In this document: piece after piece, positions 6,708-13,800 of the stretch
Numbering within the stretch: position 1 is the stretch's first letter
Layout of the letters: every line of letters starts with the position of its first letter
NCBI GenBank assembly: GCA_049519595.1
Contig: JBEKQP010000107.1
Span: forward strand, 1-13,930
Direction of reading: 5' to 3'
Length of the DNA stretch: 13,930 bases
DNA from: CAWBRT01 sp049519595
GTDB taxonomy: Bacteria > Acidobacteriota > Terriglobia > Terriglobales > Acidobacteriaceae
Position numbers and translations under genes: made by a program
Notes under the pieces: model-generated
Databases searched by the model: none
What the model saw: only the letters and a program-made list of their open reading frames with translations
What the model was told of the DNA's origin: nothing

Positions 6708-7769
6708 TCAGGCAGCGGGTCTGCTGCCATCTTTCGCGCTTTTTGCTACCACATCCGTCTCGGGGAGCGCGGCAGCTGGACGTTGCGCCAGCCCGCCGGG
6801 CAGGAATATCCCCGGGAGCGCATCGGCCGCGGCTTCCACCGTGAACAACGGCACACGCGCAGTTGCCACTCGATTCTTGTAGGGATATTCACCGGTCATG
6901 AAATCGCAGTCCAGACCCTCCGCCAGCGAACGCGCAGCCACCTCAAACAGCAGAAGTTGCCCCGGAGAAAAGTGAGACCATCGCGGGTCGTAGTAGATGG
7001 TGTAGCAGTGGCGCACGGCATCGTCGCGGAAGGCAACCAGCGCCGCAACCAGTTCGCTATTCGTTTCATAGGTGTACACATCGCAGCGCGACCCTTCCTC
7101 GGCGGCAATTTGTACCATGAACTCCTGTCGCACGCGATCCTGGAAGAGATTCTCCGACGGCGTCACCTGCTTGCCCTTGGTTTCGAAGATAAATCGCACC
7201 AGCTCCCGTTCGTTGCCCGCATGGTGTCTGAACGTTACCGCTTTAGCGATGCGCCTGGTGTGCCGCCCGAGGCGGGAATGCATCGACAGGAACTTATCTT
7301 GGCAGGAAATTGGCGAAATCTCGTCGGCGGCAATCATGGCGCTTAGATCGCGGCTGCGCACGCAGGGGGCGTGCGCAAAAGGTTGCGGGTGCGCTCCCTG
7401 CCAGAGCCGGTGACTTTGCTCGCCACGCAAAGCAGTCAATTGGAAAGGGCGATTCAGGTCGCAGAGTCGCAGCCATGCCTGCGACAACACCGCTTCGTCA
7501 CCAGTGTGCAGGACATCGCGATAGTCGAACAATCTTTCGCCCATCAGGCTCGCCGAGCCATCGCGGCGAATGGCAGCAGGGACGAGCGCCGCCCCCGAAT
7601 CGGATTCGCAGCAGATGACGTATGGCTGCTCCCGGCGGGCGAAGCAGGAAGCGGCCAAATGGTTCCAGCAATAGCTCTGAAAGATTATTGTGTCGCGGGC
7701 AAGTTGCTCCCAGAGGCTGCGCACACTTTGAAACTCCGCCGCATTCTGAATGATTCTCGTTCGGATCAT
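6708..7769 (-). CDS. GNAT-fold acyltransferase, CelD/BcsL/FemAB-like
   Basis: This 353-residue cytoplasmic protein resembles the CelD/BcsL ('Acetyltransf_6') family, which has two GNAT-like folds and is common near polysaccharide and exosortase loci. The first half starts with MIRTRIIQNAAEFQSVRSLW and FQSYCWNH, matching the family's 'F.s..W...w' opening. In the second half, SRLGRHTRRIAKAV (165-178) is the linker region and VAALVAFRDDAVRHCYTIYY (241-260) is a core strand pair. HFSPGQLLLFE (266-276) and DFMTGEYPYKNR (289-300) fit the usual 'sPG.ll....i' and 'dfl.G...YK' acyl-donor signature. The donor (acetyl-CoA or charged tRNA) and acceptor are unknown; one possibility is decoration of the glycan made next door. 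Transcription converges on the dehydrogenase. The start has only a weak GGTGA upstream. No membrane helix is visible. Confidence 0.82.
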   Translation of the reverse strand: MIRTRIIQNAAEFQSVRSLWEQLARDTIIFQSYCWNHLAASCFARREQPYVICCESDSGAALVPAAIRRDGSASLMGERLFDYRDVLHTGDEAVLSQAWLRLCDLNRPFQLTALRGEQSHRLWQGAHPQPFAHAPCVRSRDLSAMIAADEISPISCQDKFLSMHSRLGRHTRRIAKAVTFRHHAGNERELVRFIFETKGKQVTPSENLFQDRVRQEFMVQIAAEEGSRCDVYTYETNSELVAALVAFRDDAVRHCYTIYYDPRWSHFSPGQLLLFEVAARSLAEGLDCDFMTGEYPYKNRVATARVPLFTVEAAADALPGIFLPGGLAQRPAAALPETDVVAKSAKDGSRPAA

Positions 7770-7824
7770 ACGTTCACCGGCGCGGGCCGCCGACTGGCTG
7801 GCTCTCTTTCGCTGTTTCTTAGAA

Positions 7825-7979
7825 GCTAAAGCCGAGGCGCGGGTTCTCCGGCAGAGTTGCAGAACTTAATTAAGGGAATCAGCCGGAGGCCTGATGCTCC
7901 GGTCGCCATAAATATTTCTTTGAAGGGGCGCGGCTTTAGCCGCGCCGCCCAGAGCCAGTAACGGCACGGGCTTTAGCCC
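7825..7979. repeat. Cluster of palindromic GGCTTTAGCC elements and hairpins
   Basis: The 224-base gap between the acyltransferase and the secreted pair holds several inverted repeats. GGCGCGGCT/AGCCGCGCC (7927-7946, 2-base centre) is a near-perfect 20-base palindrome. GGGCT/AGCCC (7968-7979) shares the GGCTTTAGCC core. GCTAAAGCC (7825-7833) is the core on the other strand. CCGGAG/CTCCGG (7883-7902, 8-base loop) is a further 6-bp hairpin, and CTTAATTAAG (7865-7874) is a 10-base palindrome. The layout is like REP or BIME-type dispersed repeats. The hairpins also lie downstream of the minus-strand pair and could stabilise or end its transcript. I see no coding potential here. Confidence 0.6.
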
Positions 7980-7993
7980 CTGAGAGACCAGTT

Positions 7994-8551
7994 CTAGCGT
8001 GATTTCTTCCCCGCCTTCTCCTCTACCCTGTCATTGCTCTGCTCGTCGAGCATGGCGCGGGACGATTTCGCACCATCGTCAACCGATTCGATTGCGTCTT
8101 CCAGCTCCCCATTCACCTCCTGGAGCACGGCGGGTGAAAGCGTTTCGCGCATCTTTCGCAGCCGCTGCTGGAAGTCGGATTCGGTCTCGATTACGGCGCG
8201 CAGAGCTGCCCTCAGGTCGGTGCCGCGATCGTCGAAAGCGTCGAGATTGTCATCCAGTTCATCGATAATGTCGGCGAAATCGTATAGGAGCCTTTGAAGC
8301 TCCGTAAGCGCTTGGGGCTGCTGTAGCGTCGGGTCGGTGTGCAGTTTCTCGGCTGCCTCAAGTCGTGCACCCGCGAAGCCGAGGAATAGCTTGGTACGTG
8401 CATCCGGCATCTGCGCCGCGTCCCGCAGTGCGTCAGTTTCCTGGTGGGTGAGCGGATCGTGGCGCTGCGCCGCCACGGGCGTCGGGACGAGAGACAAGCC
8501 CGCACCAAGCGTAAGTGCAAGCAAGACGGAGAGCAGAAGACACATTTTCAT
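7994..8551 (-). CDS. Small secreted helical protein, function unknown (second gene of a coupled pair)
   Basis: I do not recognise a characterised family. The 185-residue product begins with a clear Sec signal peptide: a short basic start, the hydrophobic run LLLSVLLALTLGAGLSL, then PVAA with likely cleavage near residue 28-29. The mature part of about 157 residues is rich in Asp, Glu, Leu and Ala and looks almost wholly helical, with amphipathic stretches such as LQRLLYDFADIIDELDDNLD. It has no cysteines and ends in a charged, lysine-rich tail (EEKAGKKSR). The opening of the mature part (DPLTHQETDALRDAAQ) is a pattern I associate with uncharacterised acidobacterial proteins, an impression I could not check. 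Its ATG overlaps the upstream stop as ATGA, so the two are very likely translated together and may work together in the periplasm. Confidence 0.75.
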   Translation of the reverse strand: MKMCLLLSVLLALTLGAGLSLVPTPVAAQRHDPLTHQETDALRDAAQMPDARTKLFLGFAGARLEAAEKLHTDPTLQQPQALTELQRLLYDFADIIDELDDNLDAFDDRGTDLRAALRAVIETESDFQQRLRKMRETLSPAVLQEVNGELEDAIESVDDGAKSSRAMLDEQSNDRVEEKAGKKSR

Positions 8552-9018
8552 TGTTCCGCCTTCAGGTCAAACAAACTGGAGAGGAGTTGAGACCGCAATT
8601 CTTCGATTGTGGCGACATCGGACTCCAAGGGTGCGCGTTGCTCCAGGTCAAACAGTCGCGCCAGATCGGTGAGCCGTCTTTCAAGTTCGCGCAGCGAAAT
8701 TTCCGCCTCTTTGCGATACTTCTTCGACGCGATCGATTCCCGCGCTCCGCGCTCGGCGTAACTCATGGCCTCCTGCGCCGTGGTTCGAGCAGTCTGGGCG
8801 TCGCCCTGCTTAAACTGGGAAGAAGACTCTTCGACGAGTACATGTGCAACCTGCAAGCAGAGCTTTGCGCAGTCGATGCCGTGTGCGGCGTCGGCCCGCT
8901 TGCGAAGTTCGGAAAGTGGCTCCCGCGCGGCGGAAGGAAGTGAAAAAAGTAATACCGCCAGCATGAACAACGTGGCGCGAGAGCGGTTCCTCGGCGACGG
9001 CGAGAACTTACCTACCAA
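8548..9018 (-). CDS. Small secreted helical protein, function unknown (first gene of a coupled pair)
   Basis: No known family is recognised. From the TTG at 9018 the product has about 156 residues: a basic start (RNRSR), a hydrophobic core (TLFMLAVLLFSL), and PSAA with likely cleavage before REPLSEL. The mature protein is helical. It has two cysteines close together (DCAKLCLQ), then SSQFKQGDAQTARTTAQEAM, which could be a TPR-like helical pair, and a charged C-terminal half (YRKEAEISLRELERRLTDLA). I prefer TTG at 9018 because GAGGGG lies 7 bases upstream and it gives a normal-length signal peptide. In-frame ATGs at 9054 and 9105 are alternatives but lack Shine-Dalgarno sequences and would give long leaders. 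Its TGA overlaps the next ATG. It lies 166 bases downstream of uvrA on the same strand. Confidence 0.7.
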   Translation of the reverse strand: MVGKFSPSPRNRSRATLFMLAVLLFSLPSAAREPLSELRKRADAAHGIDCAKLCLQVAHVLVEESSSQFKQGDAQTARTTAQEAMSYAERGARESIASKKYRKEAEISLRELERRLTDLARLFDLEQRAPLESDVATIEELRSQLLSSLFDLKAEQ

Positions 9019-9163
9019 GTAGCTACCCCTCTTTGTGTGTGCCGAGGCCTTCATAGCAGGAAGAGCAGGATTCAGTCCTGGCATTTTCGGGCTAGACCAT
9101 CCCACACTTGCTAAAGGCTCGGATTCGGCTTTGGGGTAGCGGGCTGCCTGAGCAGCACCATCT

Positions 9164-9178
9164 GAGCGGAAAGCGCTC
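9164..9178 (-). terminator. Short hairpin just after the uvrA stop, weak terminator candidate
   Basis: GAGCG (9164-9168) pairs with CGCTC (9174-9178) around a 5-base loop, starting 6 bases past the uvrA stop on the minus strand. The stem is only 5 bp and no U-run follows, so it may be chance. Confidence 0.22.
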
Positions 9179-9184
9179 CCGCCT

Positions 9185-12088
9185 TCATGACGCGCTTAAT
9201 TCGTGCGCGGGAAGCACGCGTGCCAGCCACTGTCCAGTGTGGGATTTTGGATTCTGCATGATTTTTTCGGGAGGTCCCACGGCGACCACGTGGCCACCCC
9301 GGTCGCCGCCCTCCGGTCCAAGGTCGATCACCCAATCGGCAACCTTGATCACGTCGAGATTGTGCTCGATGACCAGGATGGAGCCGCCCGCGTCGATGAG
9401 GCGGCGGAAGGCCAGCAGCAGTTTGCTGATGTCGTCGAAATGCAGGCCGGTGGTTGGCTCATCAAAAATGTAGAGAACGCGCGGAAGTCTGCGGGCGCCG
9501 TCGGCAGGCTTGGGACGGTTCAGGCTATGCGGCTGAAGGTGCGCCGCAAGCTTCATGCGCTGAGCCTCCCCGCCGCTCAGCGTAGTGGCACTCTGGCCGA
9601 GGCGCAGATAACCCAAGCCAACTTCATCCAACACTTTAAGTTTATCGACGATCTTATGGACTCCAGAGAAGAAATGCAGCGCCTCTTTCACTGTCATATT
9701 GAGCACGTCGTGGATGCTGCGGCCATGATAGTGAACCGCGAGGATCTCCGGCTTGTAGCGTGTGCCTTTGCACTCCTCGCAGACCAGTTCGACGTCGGCC
9801 AGAAACTGCATTTCGACCGTGACCGTGCCATCTCCCTGGCAATTTTCGCAGCGTCCGCCAGGGATGTTGAAGGAGAAGTGTCCGGCGGTGTACCCGTGCT
9901 TTTGGGCTTCGGCGAGCGAGGCGAACAGTTCCCGGATGGCGTCGAAGGCCTTGATGTAGGTCACCGGATTGGAGCGCGGAGTGCGTCCGATGGGCGACTG
10001 GTCGACCAGCACCACATCGTCGAGGAACTCGCCGCCTTGCAACCGGGTGTAAGACCCTTCGGGGGCCGCGCTCGTGGATTGGCGCTTCTTTTCGGCGAGC
10101 CCGTTGTAGATGACGTCGTGAACCAGGGTGGTTTTTCCCGAGCCGGAGACGCCCGTAACCGCGACGATCATGCCGAGAGGGATGCTGAGGTCAAATCCTT
10201 TCAAATTATGGCCAAGCGCGCCAAAAATCTTGAGTTGCAATCTTCCAGGTTGCCGCCGGGTTTGCGGCACCTGTATTTCAAGATCGCCGTTCAGGAATCG
10301 TCCGGTGAGAGAAGCATGGTTCAGACGGATTTCCTCATAGGTTCCCTCAGCCACAAGGTTTCCACCGTGCTCACCCGCGCCGGGGCCGAGGTCGAGAATT
10401 CGGTCGGCGCTGCGCATGACCTCCGCGTCGTGCTCGACCACCAGGATCGTGTTGCCCAGGTCGCGCAGGTTTTTCAGGATGTTGATCAAACGAGAAGTAT
10501 CGCGGCTGTGCAGACCGATGGAAGGCTCGTCAAGCACGTAGAGCGTCCCGACCAGGCGTGATCCCAGCGATGTCGCGAGTTGAATGCGCTGGGCTTCGCC
10601 TCCGGAAAGGGTCGAGGCCAAGCGGTCAAGCGTAAGGTATTCGAGGCCGACTTCGTGCAGAAAGCGCAGGCGGTCGCGGATCTCTTCCAGCAGCTTGCCG
10701 GCGATTTCGCTCTCCATGTCAGCCAGCGTGAGGCCCCAGAAAAACAGCGCCGCCTGCTCGACCGTCATGGCGGAGACTTGGCAGATGTCTTTGTCCGCAA
10801 TCCTGACCAGCCGCGCCTCCGCCCGCAAACGCGCGCCACCGCAGGCCCCGCACACGGAATAACCGCGATACCGGCTGAGAAAGACGCGCACGTGCAGCTT
10901 GTATTTTTTGCGCTCCAAATGGGCGAAGAAACCGCGCACGCCAAACCACTTGCCGTCGCCTTCGATGATCGCCCGCCGGTGCTCGGGGTCCAGATCGCAC
11001 CAGGGAATATCGAGCGGAATTCGCGCTTGGCGCGCATAACGCTTCATCTCGGCAGCCAACGGCTTGTACTTGGGCTTGGTCCAGGGATCGACGGCGCCTT
11101 CAGTGAGCGTCTTCGATGGGTCAGGGACCACCAGATCCATATCGAAGTCGATGGTGTTGCCGAAACCCTGGCAGCGAGGACAGGCGCCGAACGGGCTGTT
11201 GAAAGAAAACAGCCGCGGCTCCGGTTCCTCGTATCTGAGATTGCAGGCTTTACACTCGAAGCGCTGCGAGAAGCGCAAGCGTTGGGGTTCGCTCCCGTCG
11301 CGCGGCGCGGTTTCGAAGATCACCTCTCCGGCTTCGCGATAGGCACTTTCCACCGCGTCTACGACGCGAGCGCGGATGTCAGTCGCCAGCGCAATGCGGT
11401 CGAGCAACAGGAAGACCGGAGCATCGAAGTTCAGATCCAACAGCGACTCGGGCGTAGAGAATTCGAAAATCTGCCCATTCTGAAACAAACGGTTAAAGCC
11501 GCGCTTGCGAAGCTCAAACAGGCGCTCGCGGAGCAGGTCGTCTACAGCCGGGGCCGCTGGTTGCTTCTTGGCGCGGCCCCGAGGCTTCTTTTCCGGCTCC
11601 GGGGGCGCGGGGGCGGGTTGCAACGGAAACAAGACATTGAGCCGCGTGCCTGCTTCTAGGGCAAGCACGCTGGCGGCGACTTCGTCAACCGTGTCTTTCT
11701 TGACTTGCTGTCCGCATTGCGAGCAATAAGTGTGTCCGATGCGAGCGAAAAGCAGGCGCAGATAATCGTAAATCTCGGTTGCCGTTGCCACGGTGGAGCG
11801 CGGGTTGCGCGTCTGGTTCTTTTGACGGATGGCGACCGCCGGGGCGATGCCGTCTATGAGATCGGCATCCGGCTTTTCGATACGTTCCAAAAACTGCCGG
11901 GCGTAGGCCGAGAGCGATTCCACGTAGCGGCGCTGCCCTTCGGCGTAAATCGTGTCAAAGGCGAGCGAAGACTTGCCGGAACCCGAGACCCCGGTCACGA
12001 CGGTCAAGCTGTTGTGAGGGATTTCGAAGTCGATGTTCTTGAGATTGTGGACCCGAGCCCCGCGCACGATGATGGATTCGTTGGACAT
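9185..12088 (-). CDS. uvrA: UvrABC system protein A (excinuclease ATPase subunit)
   Basis: UvrA dimers scan DNA, find bulky damage and load UvrB in nucleotide excision repair in the cytoplasm. The 967-residue product has two ABC ATPase modules. Module I has Walker A GVSGSGKS (33-40), signature LSGGEAQR (494-501) and Walker B LYVLDEP (516-522). Module II has Walker A GVSGSGKT (646-653), signature LSGGEAQR (837-844) and Walker B LYIFDEP (872-878). Zinc-binding cysteines are C279, C282, C303 and C306, and the C-terminal zinc finger is C747-x2-C750-x19-C770-x2-C773. All key residues are present. An Ala/Pro/Lys-rich stretch (about 157-181) in the UvrB-binding region looks like an insertion. I start at ATG 12088 because MSNESIIVRGARVHNLKNI matches the family's N-terminus. 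The ORF is open to an ATG at 12148, which would add 20 residues of unlike sequence. Confidence 0.97.
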   Translation of the reverse strand: MSNESIIVRGARVHNLKNIDFEIPHNSLTVVTGVSGSGKSSLAFDTIYAEGQRRYVESLSAYARQFLERIEKPDADLIDGIAPAVAIRQKNQTRNPRSTVATATEIYDYLRLLFARIGHTYCSQCGQQVKKDTVDEVAASVLALEAGTRLNVLFPLQPAPAPPEPEKKPRGRAKKQPAAPAVDDLLRERLFELRKRGFNRLFQNGQIFEFSTPESLLDLNFDAPVFLLLDRIALATDIRARVVDAVESAYREAGEVIFETAPRDGSEPQRLRFSQRFECKACNLRYEEPEPRLFSFNSPFGACPRCQGFGNTIDFDMDLVVPDPSKTLTEGAVDPWTKPKYKPLAAEMKRYARQARIPLDIPWCDLDPEHRRAIIEGDGKWFGVRGFFAHLERKKYKLHVRVFLSRYRGYSVCGACGGARLRAEARLVRIADKDICQVSAMTVEQAALFFWGLTLADMESEIAGKLLEEIRDRLRFLHEVGLEYLTLDRLASTLSGGEAQRIQLATSLGSRLVGTLYVLDEPSIGLHSRDTSRLINILKNLRDLGNTILVVEHDAEVMRSADRILDLGPGAGEHGGNLVAEGTYEEIRLNHASLTGRFLNGDLEIQVPQTRRQPGRLQLKIFGALGHNLKGFDLSIPLGMIVAVTGVSGSGKTTLVHDVIYNGLAEKKRQSTSAAPEGSYTRLQGGEFLDDVVLVDQSPIGRTPRSNPVTYIKAFDAIRELFASLAEAQKHGYTAGHFSFNIPGGRCENCQGDGTVTVEMQFLADVELVCEECKGTRYKPEILAVHYHGRSIHDVLNMTVKEALHFFSGVHKIVDKLKVLDEVGLGYLRLGQSATTLSGGEAQRMKLAAHLQPHSLNRPKPADGARRLPRVLYIFDEPTTGLHFDDISKLLLAFRRLIDAGGSILVIEHNLDVIKVADWVIDLGPEGGDRGGHVVAVGPPEKIMQNPKSHTGQWLARVLPAHELSAS

Positions 12089-12188
12089 GCTCAAACAATC
12101 GATCCGAGTTCCCGTCAGGGAAGTCAATCCCCGAAGAACGCCTGCCATGTGTCCCTAGACGCGGTCAGCCAAGGAACCGGAATATTAG

Positions 12189-12217
12189 ATTATAAATTGC
12201 GGAGAGCTTCCTATGAA
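12189..12217 (-). promoter_or_regulatory. uvrA: sigma70-like promoter upstream of uvrA
   Basis: On the minus strand TTCATA (12217-12212) and a perfect TATAAT (12194-12189) are separated by 17 bases. The -35 matches the consensus at four of six positions. The start of transcription would be near 12182, giving a leader of about 94 bases to the ATG at 12088, or about 34 to the alternative ATG at 12148. It lies in the gap after the oxidase gene, so uvrA can be transcribed on its own. I saw no LexA-type palindrome (CTG-N10-CAG or GAAC-N4-GTTC) over it. Confidence 0.6.
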
Positions 12218-12240
12218 GGGGCCAGTCCTGAGGGCCGCGC

Positions 12241-13002
12241 CTATTTGAGAAACCACAGCAGGGCAAGCAGATAGAGCCAGAGCAGGCCCATGAAGTGCCA
12301 ATACCAGGCGGCGACGTCGATGACGATGCGGCGACTTTCGAGCGAACGCCTTTGCCGGCGGTGGAAGCCGGCATAGATCAGCACCAAAACGCCTGCCACC
12401 AGATGCACGGCGTGCGCGCCGGTCAGCAGAAAGGCAAAACTGCTAGCGGGACCACTGTTGAAGAAATTCCCCTGCGTGTGCAGAACCTTCCACGCCAACC
12501 ATTGCCCAGCGAGAAACAACGCTCCCAACGCGGCGGTCAGGCGCACCCAGGTGATCGAGTGCTCCGGGGTGGATTTGATACCCGGCAAGCTGGTGGCCGG
12601 AACCAGAATCATCTCGATCGTGGCGGCGCGGCGCGCAACTTCAATGGTGATGCAGCTAAGCAGCAAAAGCCCCGTATTGATCAGCAGCAACTTCGACGGC
12701 AGGTGTACTGGAACCCAATCGGTGATGAATTTTCCAGCAATGGGATCGAACTTACCTGCAGTTCTCCGCGCGAGAAAAAGGGTCGTGAAGGCAAGAAACA
12801 GCATGGAGATCGACGCTACGGCCAAGCTGAGCCCCATGCGGTAGCGCCGCAACCGCTCGTTGGGATTCGGAACGTGATCGCCGTCTCCGCGGCCGCCGCC
12901 GCCTCCACCGCCAAAGGGCTCCGGTGGAAAAGGTGTACGTCCGTTGCCTCCAATAGACGGGCGAGGGGCTTTGGTTCGGTAGAGCTGAGACGCCATTGCC
13001 AT
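12241..13002 (-). CDS. Heme-copper (cytochrome c) oxidase subunit III
   Basis: This is a membrane subunit of a terminal oxidase (CoxC/CtaE type), which supports the catalytic subunit I but carries no redox centre. From ATG 13002 it is 253 residues. A soluble, Pro/Gly-rich leader with a seven-glycine run (31-37) precedes LRRYRMGLSLAVASISMLF. About five membrane helices follow (56-77, 103-121, 153-172, 188-211, 231-251), the short five-helix form rather than seven. HAVHLVAG (197-204) and AAWYWHFMGLLWLYLLALLW (231-250) are the family signatures. The frame is open to 13272 but that extension overlaps the divergent thioesterase and looks non-native, so I use 13002; ATG 12996 is also possible, and neither has a clear Shine-Dalgarno sequence. 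No other oxidase subunit gene is in the window, unlike the usual cox operon. A quinol oxidase subunit III is less likely but not excluded. Confidence 0.88.
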   Translation of the reverse strand: MAMASQLYRTKAPRPSIGGNGRTPFPPEPFGGGGGGGRGDGDHVPNPNERLRRYRMGLSLAVASISMLFLAFTTLFLARRTAGKFDPIAGKFITDWVPVHLPSKLLLINTGLLLLSCITIEVARRAATIEMILVPATSLPGIKSTPEHSITWVRLTAALGALFLAGQWLAWKVLHTQGNFFNSGPASSFAFLLTGAHAVHLVAGVLVLIYAGFHRRQRRSLESRRIVIDVAAWYWHFMGLLWLYLLALLWFLK

Positions 13003-13210
13003 AAGATGCGCGTTTACCCTGAGAGGTTCAGAGATTGCCGCCCCGGCAGACTTAAGCGGTAGAATCGTTTGCTTGTCGGAAGGTTTCCCGCGACCTGTAT
13101 GGTTTTTGTAATTTCGGTCAATTCGTGCAGCCTGGGATGGAGATCCAGGAAGGCCGGCCAGTGGGCGCGCGGCAGCTTGCGGCATCCACATGTTGTATTC
13201 TGGTTCTGGG
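13003..13210. promoter_or_regulatory. Divergent intergenic region between the oxidase subunit III and the thioesterase
   Basis: About 208 bases separate the two divergent starts, so promoters for both should lie here. For the oxidase gene the minus strand has TTGACC (13121-13116, five of six) followed after 16 bases by TACAGG (13099-13094), a poor -10. No good plus-strand promoter was seen. No gene is supported in this stretch; the open minus-strand frame looks like the accidental extension of the oxidase ORF. Confidence 0.3.
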
Positions 13211-13732
13211 ATGGCTACGAACACCAAGAACACCAAGAAAGAGCAGGGTTCAGGTATTCCGGCTGGTAACAATCCGGCGCAGGCAAGGAACCCTCGAAAC
13301 TATTGCTTCGGTTGTGGTCGCGACAATCCAGAGGGCTTAGGGCTGAAGTTTGTTTTCGACGAGGAGCGCAAATCCTTCGTCTGCCGATTTAAACTTTCAC
13401 GACGCCACACTGGCCCCCCAGGGCATGCGCACGGCGGCATCATTGCGACAATTCTCGACGAGGCAATGGGCAAGGCGAACCGCATCACGCCAGTGACCGC
13501 CGTCACCAAAAAAATGACGGTCGAATATTGCAGACTGGTTCCTCTCGGTAAGCCGCTGATCGTCGAAGGATGGCAGCGCAGCATTAACGGACGGGTTCAC
13601 GTCAACGTTGCCGAACTACGGAACAAGGAAGGCGACATACTGGCAAGAAGCGAGGGCACATTCATCGCCATTGACCCACAAAAGATGTTCAGCAGGCACA
13701 TCAAGCGGAGCGATAGCTGGAGTGCTCGGTAA
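13211..13732 (+). CDS. PaaI/YdiI-type hotdog-fold thioesterase
   Basis: This 173-residue cytoplasmic protein has the 4HBT hotdog fold and would hydrolyse an acyl-CoA or aryl-CoA thioester, working as a dimer or tetramer. An N-terminal YCFGCG (31-36) followed by NPEGLGL is the 'C..CG..N..GL' head common in this subgroup. The hotdog core has GHAHGGIIATILDEAMG (71-87), with HGG and the acidic D83-E84 in the central helix where the catalytic carboxylate sits. The strands MTVEYCRLVPLGKPLIVEGW and VHVNVAELRNKEGDILARSEG follow. The substrate cannot be read. The first 28 residues (NTKNTKKEQG...) look unstructured and carry a tandem AACACCAAG repeat in the DNA. I use ATG 13211 rather than ATG 13190, but neither has a clear Shine-Dalgarno sequence. 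It is divergent from the oxidase gene and converges on the partial gene at the window end. Confidence 0.85.
   Translation: MATNTKNTKKEQGSGIPAGNNPAQARNPRNYCFGCGRDNPEGLGLKFVFDEERKSFVCRFKLSRRHTGPPGHAHGGIIATILDEAMGKANRITPVTAVTKKMTVEYCRLVPLGKPLIVEGWQRSINGRVHVNVAELRNKEGDILARSEGTFIAIDPQKMFSRHIKRSDSWSAR
13220..13237 (+). repeat. Tandem AACACCAAG repeat in the thioesterase leader
   Basis: AACACCAAG occurs twice head to tail (13220-13228 and 13229-13237) and is followed by AAAGAG. Read in frame it encodes the NTKNTK stretch. It lies in the non-conserved N-terminal segment, so it may be a recently duplicated or intergenic-type repeat taken into the reading frame. Confidence 0.5.
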
Positions 13733-13800
13733 AACGTTGCGCACTGGACACCCGAAGGCAGGTTGGCTCGTCATCTGCGGGCGGCGAGGCAAGCTTCTCG

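Noticed and set aside
6783..7346. 187-codon plus-strand ORF opposite the acyltransferase
   Set aside because: It is a shadow of the acyltransferase; no ribosome-binding site or domain is visible and its composition is Arg/His-rich as expected from antisense.
9203..11659. Two long plus-strand ORFs (452 and 359 codons) opposite uvrA
   Set aside because: They are the antisense of a fully conserved uvrA, lack recognisable domains, and reflect the GC-rich third positions of the real gene.
13003..13272. 90-codon N-terminal extension of the oxidase subunit III ORF
   Set aside because: It overlaps the divergent thioesterase start, has no family-like sequence, and subunit III proteins do not need it; the extension is probably an accidental open frame.
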